A program made the position numbers and the translations under genes. This document shows positions 1 to 10,370 of a stretch of 64,000 nucleotides of DNA, piece after piece. The notes under the pieces were generated by a model. The model was not told the DNA's origin. It saw only the letters and a list, made by a program, of their open reading frames with translations, and ran no database searches. This stretch comes from Lunularia cruciata (Eukaryota; Streptophyta; Marchantiopsida; Lunulariales; Lunulariaceae), in contig OX419756.1 in the NCBI GenBank assembly GCA_948567375.1, positions 53,236,552-53,300,551 of the forward strand, given 5' to 3'. Position 1 is the first letter of the stretch; each line of letters opens with the position of its first letter.

Positions 1-1270
1 CTCGGATGAAGAAACCTTGAAGGTACAAAGATCACAACTTTAGGGTAAGGTACAAGTAGGAGAGTTGCCTACAAAGGAAGATGAAGTCCAAGCCAATGAC
101 AAGAAGTATGATAGAGTGGAATATCTATCCAAGATTGTGTGTTTGCTATTGGTGTTTCTACAACAAAAGAAAGCAGAGATGGCGAGTGCTAACCTTGATG
201 CGCAAGATGAGTTAGCAATAGTAGAGAAGTAGAGAAGTGGAGTGTGAAAACCTTGTTGTTGAGAAGCAAGCTAACAAGGGTAGAGATGGAAGCAAAAGAA
301 CTGTGCATGGAGGAGATTTTTTGGAGTAAGCATTTTGAAGCAATGAGAGAAGGTTTGGTGAAATGTCATGAGGAAGCTAAGGAGACAACAACGTTGGTTG
401 CAATGTTGAAGGGAGAAATTGTTGATGCACGAGTAGAATTAATACATTCAAAGGCAAGTGTTGCATTAATGGAGCAAGAGTTGGAGAGTTTAAAGAAGAA
501 GGCCACTAAGAAAGATCAAGCCTGGCAGCGAGAGTTAGCAAAACGTGGTAGTGAAGAAGATCAATTGCGAGGATTGTTAAGGGTGGCAGAAGAACAAATT
601 GCTATAAATCGACATGAGGAGGCAATGAAGGCTAAGTTTGAGGACAAATTACAGATGTATTGCAACAAATTGGAAGAAGAAAGAAAGAGGGAGAAGCTTT
701 AGACCGTGGGAGAAGCCGATGATGTAGCAAGAGTAGTAAATGAGATAAAGGCAATGCTCAACATAGAGGTTGAAGGGAAATTGGAGAAGCTAGGTTGCAC
801 AAGTTGAAGTTGTTGGTGCAAGATACAAGAAAGAGGAAGGCAAAGAACACAGAGCTGAATAATTTGTTAATTTGTTTGCAAGAATGAGTAGATAGGAAAA
901 TGTTAGAAGTAGGAGACAATGTGTCTCAGATTGGATCTTCTTAGGACAAAGTTAGATACATTTTGTAGTGAAGTATAAGTAATTAGAAGACCCAAAGTAA
1001 GAGAAGTGGGAGTGCAAATGACTTTAGATCAGTTATCTGAGACATTAGAGAAGAGTGGGTCTGGAGATAAAGATTTAGATAGATTACACACTAGTGCAAT
1101 TGTAGTTTGTAGTGAAGAAATTGTAGAAATAGAAGAGTTAGGAGTAGAATTGAGTAGACCCAAAGATGGAGAAATTCTCAAAGGAACATCGGGTATGGAA
1201 GCTGAAGTCAACGTTGACATCGGATTGGAGTAAAAATAGATTGAGATAGGAAGATGCAGATACGAAGAGG
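1..1270 (+). pseudogene. 3' part of coiled-coil ORF of an LTR element (copy 1), broken
   Basis: The open stretches at 244-702 and 1006-1233 are in the same frame and encode a Lys/Glu-rich, heptad-like protein with blocks such as QAWQRELAKRGSEEDQLRGL. This is the same protein as the better preserved copies at 15.1-17.5 kb and 57.2-59.5 kb, where the matching block reads LWQREL..RYREEERL. It ends with a short acidic tail (NVDIGLE, stop at 1231-1233), just upstream of a purine run and the LTR. Stops and frameshifts break it. I recognise no catalytic domain. It is probably the 3' end of the internal region of a non-autonomous or gag-only LTR element. The true function is unknown, and the copy runs off the left edge of the window. 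Confidence 0.6.
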
Positions 1271-1975
1271 TGCATTGTCATTTCCGATCTGTAGGTTGGT
1301 CTAGTTGTTACTTAACTATCAATTTCTTCACTATTTAAAGGGGGCATTTGCAATGATATGTTGTTTAGTATTCATATTTCTAAGAATAGATAAAACCAAG
1401 TGTTGATTTTAGTGCTCGTCACTTGAGCTTTATTCAAAGTATCAGCATTGTGTGTGTGCTTGTGAGTGTGTGGAGAATTTTTGAAGTGCAAGTCAAGGAG
1501 AGTGTTGGATGTTGGATTCCGCATCCTTGATCTTCATTCTGTGTGTTTGATCTTGAGTGAAGTGCAATCAAAGCAATACCTTGACAGATATGAGAAGAAT
1601 TGTAGTGTTGGTAGTATTCTATAGTTGTGAGTGCAGCGTAGTGTTGATGTGAAGCAATTTTGAATGAGGAAGTTGTGCCTTTAGTGGAGGAGTGGAACAC
1701 AATTCTGAGGTGAAGTCGTTTTGCAATGAAGTGCTATTTTCAAGAAAGACTAAATCATCACAATCAAGGTTGTTTGGAAAGATTTGATGGATTTGTGATC
1801 AAGTGTGACAAATTGTTGTGATAAGACTACAAATTAGTGCTTGTTACTCTCTGTTAGGTGTAGTTTCTACCTAAGAGATTAAAGAAGAACTAAGATTGTT
1901 ACTTTGCTTCATATTTGACCACAAAATTTACCCTTACCTGATTACCGCAAAAGTGATATTTGTTGGGTTGTCACA
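1271..1975 (+). repeat. LTR of coiled-coil element, copy 1 (about 705 bp)
   Basis: It begins TGCATTGTCATT directly after the purine run GAAGAGG and ends in GGGTTGTCACA, so it has TG...CA termini. It aligns along its length with 17,535-19,025 (after removing a nested insertion) and with the reverse complement of 56,436-57,193. A shared CTATTTAAAGGGGGCA-like block near 1332 could be the core promoter. The near-terminal block GATTACCGCAAAAGTG is conserved in all three copies. Confidence 0.7.
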
Positions 1976-2233
1976 AAGATTCTCTTTGGTCAAACTTGTT
2001 TAACCAACTAGATAGGACAAGGATTGACATGTCATCCATCCATACACCTAACCTAAGGATAGATTGTTGATATGTCACTAATCCATGTATTTGATCCAAG
2101 GGTGGAGCTTCCTTTGAACGGATTCTCCCGGCTATATAATAAAGACAAGGTGTTCCTTTGGGACATTGGAGTATTGAAGGCCAAAAGTTTGTGTTTCTTT
2201 TCTTGGGGGTTTTCTTGTCTTCAAAATATTACA
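1976..2233 (+). repeat. 3' portion of an LTR of a second LTR family
   Basis: This is homologous to the reverse complement of about 17,560-17,835. Shared blocks include the GGTCAAACTTGTTTAACCA-like start, CTAGATAGGAC, CCAAGGGTGGAGCTTC, CTATATAATAAAG and the terminal ATTACA. It abuts the end of the preceding LTR, so the 5' part is missing or was never present. A primer-binding site follows one base later, which marks this as the 5' LTR end of a plus-strand element. Confidence 0.6.
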
Positions 2234-2234
2234 A

Positions 2235-2246
2235 TGGTATAAGAGC
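2235..2246 (+). other. Primer-binding site resembling initiator tRNA-Met complement
   Basis: TGGTATAAGAGC differs by one base from TGGTATCAGAGC, the usual plant LTR-element site complementary to the 3' end of tRNA-iMet. It lies one base after an LTR ending ATTACA, which is the expected position. Confidence 0.65.
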
Positions 2247-2315
2247 AAGTGTTTTAATCCAAGAAAGTGGATCACATTCTTGGAGGAATACAAGCTATTG
2301 AGATTGAGTAATTCT

Positions 2316-2453
2316 AAGAGGAGAAAACATAGTGTGATTGATAGATTAGGGGTGTTTTTAGAGAGAGGATAGGATAGAAGCTCCAAGAGGAGAAAACATA
2401 GTGCAATCAATAAATTAGGGGTATTTTTAGAGAAAGGATGGGATGGAGACTCT
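2316..2453 (+). repeat. Tandem duplication, 69-bp unit x 2
   Basis: AAGAGGAGAAAACATAGTG starts at 2316 and again at 2385. The rest of each unit (ATTAGGGGTxTTTTTAGAGA and GGATxGGATxGA) also matches. It lies in the leader of the LTR element whose primer site is at 2235. Confidence 0.7.
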
Positions 2454-3479
2454 TGGAGGACAATTCCTTATAACCCACTTTCCATTCTTGAATCCATTTC
2501 ATGTCAAGATTATGTACATTTAGCATGAGCAAGTGAAATTATATCTTGTTTATCATTTTGGAGTAGAGTTCATGGACATAGTGATGAATTTACCAAACTT
2601 AGTGATTCTACCTATAGTGATATGTAATAGAGAGTGAGATTTGACAATCTATATTTTATTATGATGTGATGGATCTAAATATAACAACCCCTCTCCCTTT
2701 CAACATTCAAGTAGAAATCAATTATGTATTTAGACCAAAAGTGATATTTAGGGATTTTATAGTCCATAATTTTGGTGAGGAATATTATCAAAAAGTGATA
2801 GCTTTGAGGTCCCAATGGTAGTTCCAATAGTTTGTGCCCCCTCTTGAGTGCTCATATTAACCCTCTATTGAATTAGGAATAGCAATTGAGCATTTTTTGT
2901 GTTAAAGAATCATAGATCCGTAGTTGCAAGATTTGATGGAAGGAATGCAAGGGATGTTGAATAAGTTTTGAGACGTCAAGATGACCACAGAACCATTGCA
3001 AAGTCAAGTATGTACTTTTAAGAATGATCAAGCAATGCAAGAAGGAGAACCATCCCAAAACCCAATACTAACGGCCAAAGTACCTAAAGAATCACCCATG
3101 CCAATGACACTAGCCTCGATCAACAATGAAGTCACATTGTTATTACAAATGAAGAAGTTGTTGTTGTCGGGAAAATAATCCATGCGTACCATTGGTGCCA
3201 TTCAGTGCAAAATATTTTTTTTCTCTTCTTATGTTACAATGACTTGGCATTTTATGTTGTTGTCTCTCAAGAGTATTTTTTATGTCATTGGTAAGTCAAA
3301 GATTGTTTTGTGTTTGACTTATTTTGTGTGTTACATAAGCTCAAGAGAGTTTTGACTGTTATATAAGCTTAAGGTGTTTCTCCTATGGTACATAAGCTTG
3401 AATGTTTCTCTTATGTGACACAAGCTCAGGAGTTCTTTGGGATGTTTAAAAACTTGAGCGTTTATGTGTTACATGAGAA
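2454..3479. other. AT-rich stretch, no recognisable gene
   Basis: This is presumably internal sequence of the LTR element that starts at about 1976. The only open frame of note is 2981-3178 (65 codons, plus), which shows no motif I recognise. Near 3300-3480 the phrase ACATAAGCTCAAG/TATAAGCTTAAG recurs irregularly. Confidence 0.4.
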
Positions 3480-5500
3480 ATGTTGAACAGGAGAAGTTTG
3501 GGGTCTTCAAGTAAAAGTCTGAAGAGGACTATGAGAAAAGAAGGTTTAGGATTTAAAGGATGAAGGCTTGCTGGAAAGGGGAATTTTTTGAGGAGATAAG
3601 TGGAAGAGGCCTGGCAGAAACAGGGGGAGTTCTTTTTTATTTAGGGAGCAAGGTAGGACAGAAGGGTTGGTAGGGAAAATTCCCAATGGAAGTGCATGTG
3701 GAAAGAGGACGAGAGGGTTTTGGGCTTTGAGAGGAAAGGGAACAGAAAATAGGGAAAAAAGGCCTGTTTAAAAAAGAAGGAGAACCAATGATAGGGGAGT
3801 GACAAGAAGGAAGGAGGTTCAAGAGGACAGGGTTTTGCAGTGGACATAAGAGAAGAGAGGGAGAGAGAGATGAGGGGTTGGGAGGATAGTGAGAATGCAA
3901 TTTTGAAAGGAAGGGGCTAGTTGCCAAGAGAGGAGATTTTTGAATGGGAAGGTGTGCATGAGCTGGAAAACCAATGACAGGGGAGTGAATTGAAGGTGAG
4001 AAGATTTTTGGAAGAAAGAGCACTAGACAAAGGAGAAGAAAGAAAGGTTTGAGAGGAGCTTTGATTGAGAAAGGAGAAGAAAGAAAGGTTTGAGAGGAGC
4101 TTTGGCTGAGACAAGAGAGAAAAGAAAGGTTTGAGAGGATCTTTGGCTGTGCAGGAACATGGAATGCTAGTGCATTGAGAGGAGGGGTTGAGGGGAAACA
4201 AAAATGACTAGCCTGCCTATGCAGAAGTGATTGGGAAATCAAAGTGAGTGGTGACTTGAGTGACATGGGCTTGCTTGGGCAAAAAGAAGAGAATATCAAA
4301 GGACATGGAGTTTTGGCAGGGGAATAAACCTTTGAGAGAAAGAGGGGTTTAGAAAGAGCCTGTAGAGAAGGTGACAAGAGAGAGACATGGGAAAATTTTG
4401 AAAGAACACTTGGCTATGTAAAGGTATTGAGATTGAAGTAGTTGCATGGAATGAAATTTTTGAGATAAAATCTAGCTATGTTGGGTTTTGAGGGAGTTTG
4501 GCTGCATGGTAGAAAGGAATCAAAGGAGAAGACCTGCAAGAGTAAGAGGCCTGGAGGAGGAAATTCTTGAGAGACTGTCTTTGGCTATGCAAAGAATTAG
4601 GGATTTGAGAGGAGAAGTGCTTGCCTGGCTTGATAGAGAAGAAGGATCACTCAAAGAAGGGAGTTGCAGGGCAAGAGGAAGAAGACCATTGAAGGTTGCA
4701 AGAAGAGAGGATTTAAAGGGAGAAGAATTGGGTACTGGACAAAGAGAATTTGGGGAAGAAGGGAAATGAAGTGTAGCAAGGGAGACCAATCAAAGGAAAG
4801 AATGACTTGTGCAGGAGATTCTTTGAGAGGGCAGTGATTTAGTGAGGGTTGTGATAGGGCCAGAGAAGAAAGTCTCAAAGGCTGAGGTTTGAACTGGATA
4901 AAGGGTTGACATATCTTCCTGAAGGAGAAAAAACTTTCAAGAGAACAATAGGTTTGGAAAAGGCTATGAAAGATGTGATAGGAAAATCTCAAAGGGAGAG
5001 AATGTATGTTTGTGACAAGTTAACTCTCAAAGGTTGACTTGAAGGACAAGAATTTGTGAGGGAAGGATAGGAGAGGAGAGGAGTTTTGAGAGAAAGGGCC
5101 TGGACAGAGAAGGAGAAGGGTTTGCTTTGAGAGGAAAACTTGAATAGACAAAGAAGAAGAGAGAAAGGGCTAGACAAAAGAAATTTTGAAGAATGAAGAG
5201 TTTTGGCAAGATATATCTGAAGTGAAGCATCAAACAGACAAGTGGGGCCCGCACGGGGGAACCCTTGAGGGGAAGGTCTGGACTGAAGGAGAGAAAGAAG
5301 GAAGTGACATCTGAAGGACTGACTGTGTAAGAAGTAACAAATTTGAAAGAAGGGTTTAAACACTCTTGATAGGAGAGGAGGAGAATCTTGAAGTGGCTCA
5401 GCTCATTAGAAGCAGGGGAAGAAAAAATTTTCAAAGTTGGTTTGGTCTAGCTGAATGGAGTAAGTTTGAACTGTAGAACAGGGACATAGGAGGAACAAAG
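3480..5500. repeat. 2-kb purine-biased (GA-rich plus strand) tract
   Basis: The plus strand is dominated by GAGAG, AAGGA and GGAAG runs for about 2 kb. Minus-strand open frames here (for example 3637-4377) are Ser/Pro/Leu/Phe-rich, as expected when a pyrimidine strand is translated, so I treat them as shadows. A phrase like TTTGAGAGGA(A/G)(C/A) recurs irregularly throughout, which suggests an old, diverged tandem repeat or the low-complexity internal region of a non-coding LTR element. Confidence 0.5.
4031..4150 (+). repeat. Tandem repeat, 41-bp unit x 3
   Basis: AGGAGAAGAAAGAAAGG plus TTTGAGAGGAGCTTTG is repeated from 4031 and 4072, with a diverged third unit from about 4113. Confidence 0.7.
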
Positions 5501-5819
5501 AAATTTGGAGGGTGAGTTTGCCTTGACTGTTGCCGGACAAAGTAGACATGAAGTGCTCTGATTGGGTTGCTTGATCCATTGAAGAGTTTAAGTGCAGGCA
5601 CTGTATAGACTAGAGCTGTTTGGCTTGTCTAAAACTTGTAAACTCCACAGTTTGGTATTCCGATGAATGATGAGTCCCCGGAAGCAAATGTGTGTTCTGA
5701 TCTATGACTAGCGTCAAGAGAAGGACTCCATTTTAGGAGCTCTCAGTCCAATCTATGTGAATGGCGCAATTCAATGATCTGGATGCTTGGGTTTGAGTCT
5801 GACTAGATCACTCATTGTT
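5501..5819. other. No recognisable feature
   Basis: This is mixed-composition sequence between the purine tract and the gag-like remnant. A poly-A run lies at about 5820. No ORF or repeat could be supported. Confidence 0.3.
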
Positions 5820-6610
5820 AAAAAAAAAATTTTAAAGACCACCAGATCCAACTCTATGAACCCGCCAAATCCAGAACCACAACCTGAACTTAACAGGAGA
5901 ACTGGAATATAAGACCGGGCAGTAGAAACCCACAAACCCAAACTTAGCAAAACAAGAACAATTCCATGAAGGTCAAGGTTAAACATAGAACCTTGAGTGA
6001 CAACCTAAAACAACATGCTCTAACAAGGAGGAGATTTCAAACCATGCAAGAGTAGAGAGAGAGTGTCAGACTACAAAAAGCTTCAAGGCATTGACAATTT
6101 GAGCAATCTGAGCACAAGCAGCCAGGTGCCCGGTGCACTCTCAAGACCAAAAAATTCCTGCAACAACGTGCAACATCAATCCTTACAAAGGACAATGTTC
6201 CATGGGAGTAGTGGAAATTAGATTTCAAGAATGAATCAATACTTTCAGTTATTCACAATTGAGATCATTGACTATTCCACAAGTGAGTCTGCCTATGGGT
6301 ACTTGACCAACAAAGCTCTCACATGGTGTAATGCTTGGGAACATTTAATGTTGGCAAAAGGAAGAGAGATCACTTTGATGGCAATGCAAGAGTGCTAATC
6401 TAGAATTTCCAATCCATGGATTTTAAGCAAATAGCCCAAACCCAACTATGGGGGTTGAAACAAAAGAATAGCATACAAGAGTACATGGAAGTGTTTCTTG
6501 ATCTATTTATAACCTTTCTACACCAAGTCAATAATACTACACAAAGTATATTAAGAGTGCATTTTGAGCAAAGTTGTAATTCAACAAGTAAACTAAGCAG
6601 GTAAAAGAAC
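5820..6610 (+). pseudogene. Degenerate retrotransposon gag fragment
   Basis: The clearest part is 6239-6610. One frame reads YGYLTNKALTWCNAWEHLM...AKGREIT, and after a frame change QIAQTQLWGLKQKNSIQEYM...TQSILRVHFE. This is the pattern of the Retrotrans_gag domain: a Trp-rich start (A-x-x-W), then L-x-Q...S-x-x-EY...F. The upstream part (5850-6240) shows a Pro/Asn-rich open stretch that could be the N-terminus but is broken by stops. It is a decayed copy with no protease or polymerase nearby. Domain identity is from pattern recognition of the family. Confidence 0.6.
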
Positions 6611-7849
6611 AAGTATAGCAAAGTATACTAAGAAGAGAGCACTAAAATCAAGCTACCTTACTGGAAGAGTAGTTTTACAACAATTGGATGACTATATGAC
6701 TATATGGAGTGGCTTGACTTTCTATGAATGCATGTTGAAGTTTTTTGACATCCAAAAAACAACTTTGAATCAAATAAAGTATCATTAGGCATTACACAAG
6801 TAATGTAAAGAAAAAACTATTGCTAGAGAATTGTGAAAGATAGACAACACAAGTTTAATATAAAAATTGTAAATAAAATTAGATAAGTTAGAAAAATATT
6901 TTCAAAAACAAGTTAATACTCTTTTGTTGAGGTTTTTCTACTTTTTAGCCTACAACATGAACTCTAATGTCTAAGTTACTCGTGTTTTGTTTAATTGAAT
7001 CTAAATAAGTTGATTATTTTGTTACTATAATAACTACCTTAAATGATTATGGCTGAGTTATTGTATGTACGTACTAGAGCTTCTTTTCATGTTATTTATT
7101 TCTACACTTTATAAAACATAAAACAAAGTTATGATTCCATACTATATTTTGTGCAATTTATGTTACTAATGTAAAAGTTATATCTTAAAACTAGGCATTT
7201 AGATTCTGCAATATTCTATCAATAAGGTTTGAAAGATCAAAAAACATAATATTGTTTCTTCATCATAATATATTAATTCTTCATAGAAATATCTATAATT
7301 GATAGTGGATCAAAATTACCCAACATGGCATCAAAATGATAAATAAAGTATAAACTATGTGGTATATTTATGACTAAATGTTCACCTGACAATGTTTGTT
7401 TGAAGAGAATCTCAAGGTAGAGGAAATTTAATAAAATCCTTCAAGTTGCTTGTAACCCAACTAGTTAAGTTATTTCAACGAATATCAATATAGGATACTT
7501 AAAGTATGTAAAAGCCATATTAAGATACATGGGAGAATTATATTACTTGATTATTTATTACTTATAGGTGAGATTAATGTATCATTTAAGTAAACTGATA
7601 AGGTTTTATTGGTTGATTCCAATATTGAACTAAATCTTTTTGGATTTTAAATTCTGTAACTGAATTCAAATTTTTATTGCATAAAATTTCTTGAGAGTTT
7701 TGGAGCTTATTAATCTCTTTTCCACTTCGAATTCTGTGCACCATCCTCTTGGTACACACCTGAAAGGATCAGTCAAAAGTCCAGATTGTGTTTTTTTCTT
7801 ATCTCATTTAAGTGAGATCCCATTTATAGCAAATCATAGAAAAATTAGC
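6611..7849. other. AT-rich stretch, no supportable gene
   Basis: Long AT-rich sequence with no convincing ORF. A phrase near 7500-7540 (VKAILRYMGE in one frame) faintly recalls the copia RT/RNase H junction but is too short to call. Confidence 0.35.
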
Positions 7850-8700
7850 GTTGAGCACAAGATGCGACTTTTCTTATCATGGCTTGTACATTAAACGTCT
7901 AACTGAAAATTGATCCAAAACCCAAACTTTAACATCTTTCAGAATGACAAATTCCAATACTGATTTATAAAACCAAGAGAGCAGATAGATTCCGCCTAAG
8001 ATATCTTTAACTAATCGGATGCAAGTCCTTAAACTAGAGAAAAGTTATTGACTTAATAACTTATAATCATTATTTACACATCCTCTTCACAACTGTCGGA
8101 AGTCACGCAAAGCGCACAAAAAGTTGCCTTTTTACGTACTATGGAAGCAGGTCCTGAGCCATAAATTGCACAAGTTTCGCATGGGGCTAAGCTAAAGGAT
8201 GGAACCAAGTTGATCATAGCACGATCAGGAGATGCAAGATCAAAGACAAGCAGCCGTTCTCCGTTTAGCAAGCCGTAAAGTATGTAATGCAAAGGAAGGC
8301 ACAACTGTCGCGGGAGTTGCTCTTGATCTTTCTTACCAGAAAGATGTAAATATCAAACTGTAACCGAATAACATATTATGAAAACGTATAAGATATAATA
8401 GGGCGTTTCAAATTCAAGGTATAATTTGTTACGGGTATCCATAAATTTTTCTACAGGTACAAATGCAAGGGGTACGTAAATATTTTACGTGGAATCCAGA
8501 ATTTCCATCAAACTTCTATGGGTCACTATTTTTACGACCTGTAGCTCTTTACAGGTTCCGGTAACTCTCAATGAACCTATAAATTTTAATGGAGATTAAA
8601 GCACCTAATTTTAATTTGAAGTATACACATCATGCAAGGGGAAGTACACGCAGCAAAATCTGGGTTGGGTTGAATTTGAATGAAAGTCGTTTTGCTACAT
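7850..8700. other. Small CpG-rich islet in CpG-poor surroundings
   Basis: CpG dinucleotides (for example TCGCGGG, TACGTA, GTTACGGG, TTACGTGG) are frequent here and almost absent for kilobases on either side. In a heavily methylated plant genome such islets often mark exons or young insertions. The one long open frame in it is on the minus strand and is listed separately. Confidence 0.45.
8074..8361 (-). CDS. Possible terminal exon of an unrecognised minus-strand gene
   Basis: Reading the minus strand from a stop near 8361, the frame stays open for about 90 codons to a TAA after EEDV. It contains YILYGLLNGERLLVFDLASP and several cysteines (CETC, CALC). No ATG opens it, and acceptor-like AG sites occur upstream, so an exon is more likely than a whole gene. 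The CpG-rich composition matches the gene island at 32-43 kb rather than the flanking repeats. I do not recognise the protein. It could be a distal exon of the candidate gene at 32.5-34.1 kb (same strand), with the retroelements lying in a giant intron, but that is speculation. It could also be chance open frame in CpG-rich DNA. Confidence 0.25.
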
Positions 8701-9141
8701 CGAGAAAGAGAGAGTACTCTCAAAGATTGCACATCTTAATTTTTGGACAAACATCTCAAAGTTTGCACATTTTAATCTATTGACAGTTTGTTTTACCTTC
8801 TCACAACACAGAATTATTGATGCACCATGAAGAAGTATATGATTTCCCATTTGATTGGTGTGTAGAGTTTCAATACCTTGAGATTTCAGATGATTAGTTC
8901 TTTTGCATTTCTCTACAACTAAGGAGTATTGATGCCACAATGCAATGCCCACCAACTTCTTGTGAAGGAAATAAAGAAATGTATGGAGAGGAGGATTTTA
9001 GAGATTGAAGACAATTGTGAGAACAATACCCTAGAATGGGATAAATACCTCTGAATAGAGATTTGGAGGAATGATGAATTTACCTGGGATGAAAATGAAA
9101 TGATGATGAGATGGTGAAGTTTCCTACACTCTTGATAATAT
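8701..9141. other. AT-rich stretch, no recognisable gene
   Basis: The phrase CTCAAAG(A/T)TTGCACAT(C/T)TTAAT occurs twice (about 8719-8775). Nothing else could be supported. Confidence 0.3.
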
Positions 9142-10370
9142 TTGGTAACAAAGAATGTATTGGTTTGCAATACAAAATTTGTACATCACTTCTTTAGAGA
9201 CCTTGACCCTCTTGCATTTAAACATTTAGTTTGGATGGACTTGCAATCCGGTTATACATTGGTTGAGTTGATTAGAGAGCATGAGGTATTTAGAAATGAT
9301 TCTCATAGGTCTCAAATTGCCATGTTGTTAGAACTTGCTGTAGCATTTATAAGGTTTGAGCATAATGGAAATGGAGCATGTTTGTCTAGAGCATGAGTTT
9401 ATGGGGTATAAGCTCAAGTTCAACTATCAATTATACATAGAGAGTGATGACAACCATTGTGTCACTTCTTGGGAAGGAGGTAGAATGGCTCGATTGGGAG
9501 GAAAGATGTAGAATTTCCAACATTCTTGCCTTGAAAGGTTTTCACAAATGTGTGGGATTGGTGGATGGGACATTATTTCTCCTAAAGTAAAGACCAAAGG
9601 TTGATAAATAGATATATTTCAGCAATAAATGCTTTTATTTTGTCAACGTGCAGTTTTTATATGATGTTATGTTAAGGATTACTCATTTCAATGGAAATTA
9701 TTTGAGAAGAGTTTGATTTGTGCTTGATGCTTGCTTTTTGTCATGTGTGATTCTACCATTTGAGTGTCATGGGATTGTAAATTATTTTATTGAACCTTTA
9801 ATTTGATTTTGCTATTTTCCAAGGATGACAAGCTTTATTGAGCTCATTTCATGACATGACTTGCATCAATAAGTCTCCATTATGGCATGATATTTGGCAA
9901 AGGAAGGAGAATGTTTTTTTTAACAATAGTAGTATTTGCTAGTGTATTCAAGTTATGTTCTTATGAGTCACTTATTGTCTTTGTTCAAATAGCACTACAT
10001 AGAGGAGAGAATAGAATTCAATAAATTGGTTGCAAGTGCATATGTATTGAATAAGCATTACATAAGCATGTTGAAGGCAAGATGGCATACAAATGAACAC
10101 CAAGAATAGAAATAGGTTTCTATTGAAGTGGATAAATTTGTGCATTATTTTCCATAATTCTTTTGATTAAATGGTCAGACATGTGGAAGAGGAGGACACA
10201 AATGAAATTGTAGATGGAGATAAAAATGCATTTGATGATCTTATGGGAATCCCACCAAGGGAAGAAACAACTATTATGCATATGTGTATGCATTCCATTG
10301 CAAAAATGAGGATTTATGAACATAGAATAAAGCCCTATTATTTTGAATGGTCAATTTTGTGTCTATGAGG
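9142..10370 (+). pseudogene. Degenerate PIF/Harbinger (HARBI1-like) transposase
   Basis: Segments in order match a Harbinger-type DDE transposase. They are: LAVAFIRFEHNGNGACLSRA at 9142-9396; EVEWLDWEERCRISNILALK, then GFHKCVGLVDGTLFLL (first catalytic Asp in VDGT, near 9560); YFSNKCFYFVNVQFLYDV...RITHF; an HDM block (putative second Asp) near 9850; EFNKLVASAYV...LKARW near 10020-10090; and the acidic tail 10171-10368. Stops (for example after FLLK) and frameshifts make it inactive. No terminal inverted repeats or target duplication were identified. The Myb-like partner protein that autonomous Harbinger elements encode was not seen. Confidence 0.6.

Noticed and set aside
3637-4377. 246-codon minus-strand ORF, Ser/Pro/Leu/Phe-rich
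   Set aside because: It is the translation of the pyrimidine strand of a purine-biased tract; other minus frames in the tract have the same composition, and no domain is visible.
7480-7640. Copia RNase H fragment (VKAILRYMGE)
   Set aside because: Only about ten residues match the copia pattern and the flanks do not continue it.
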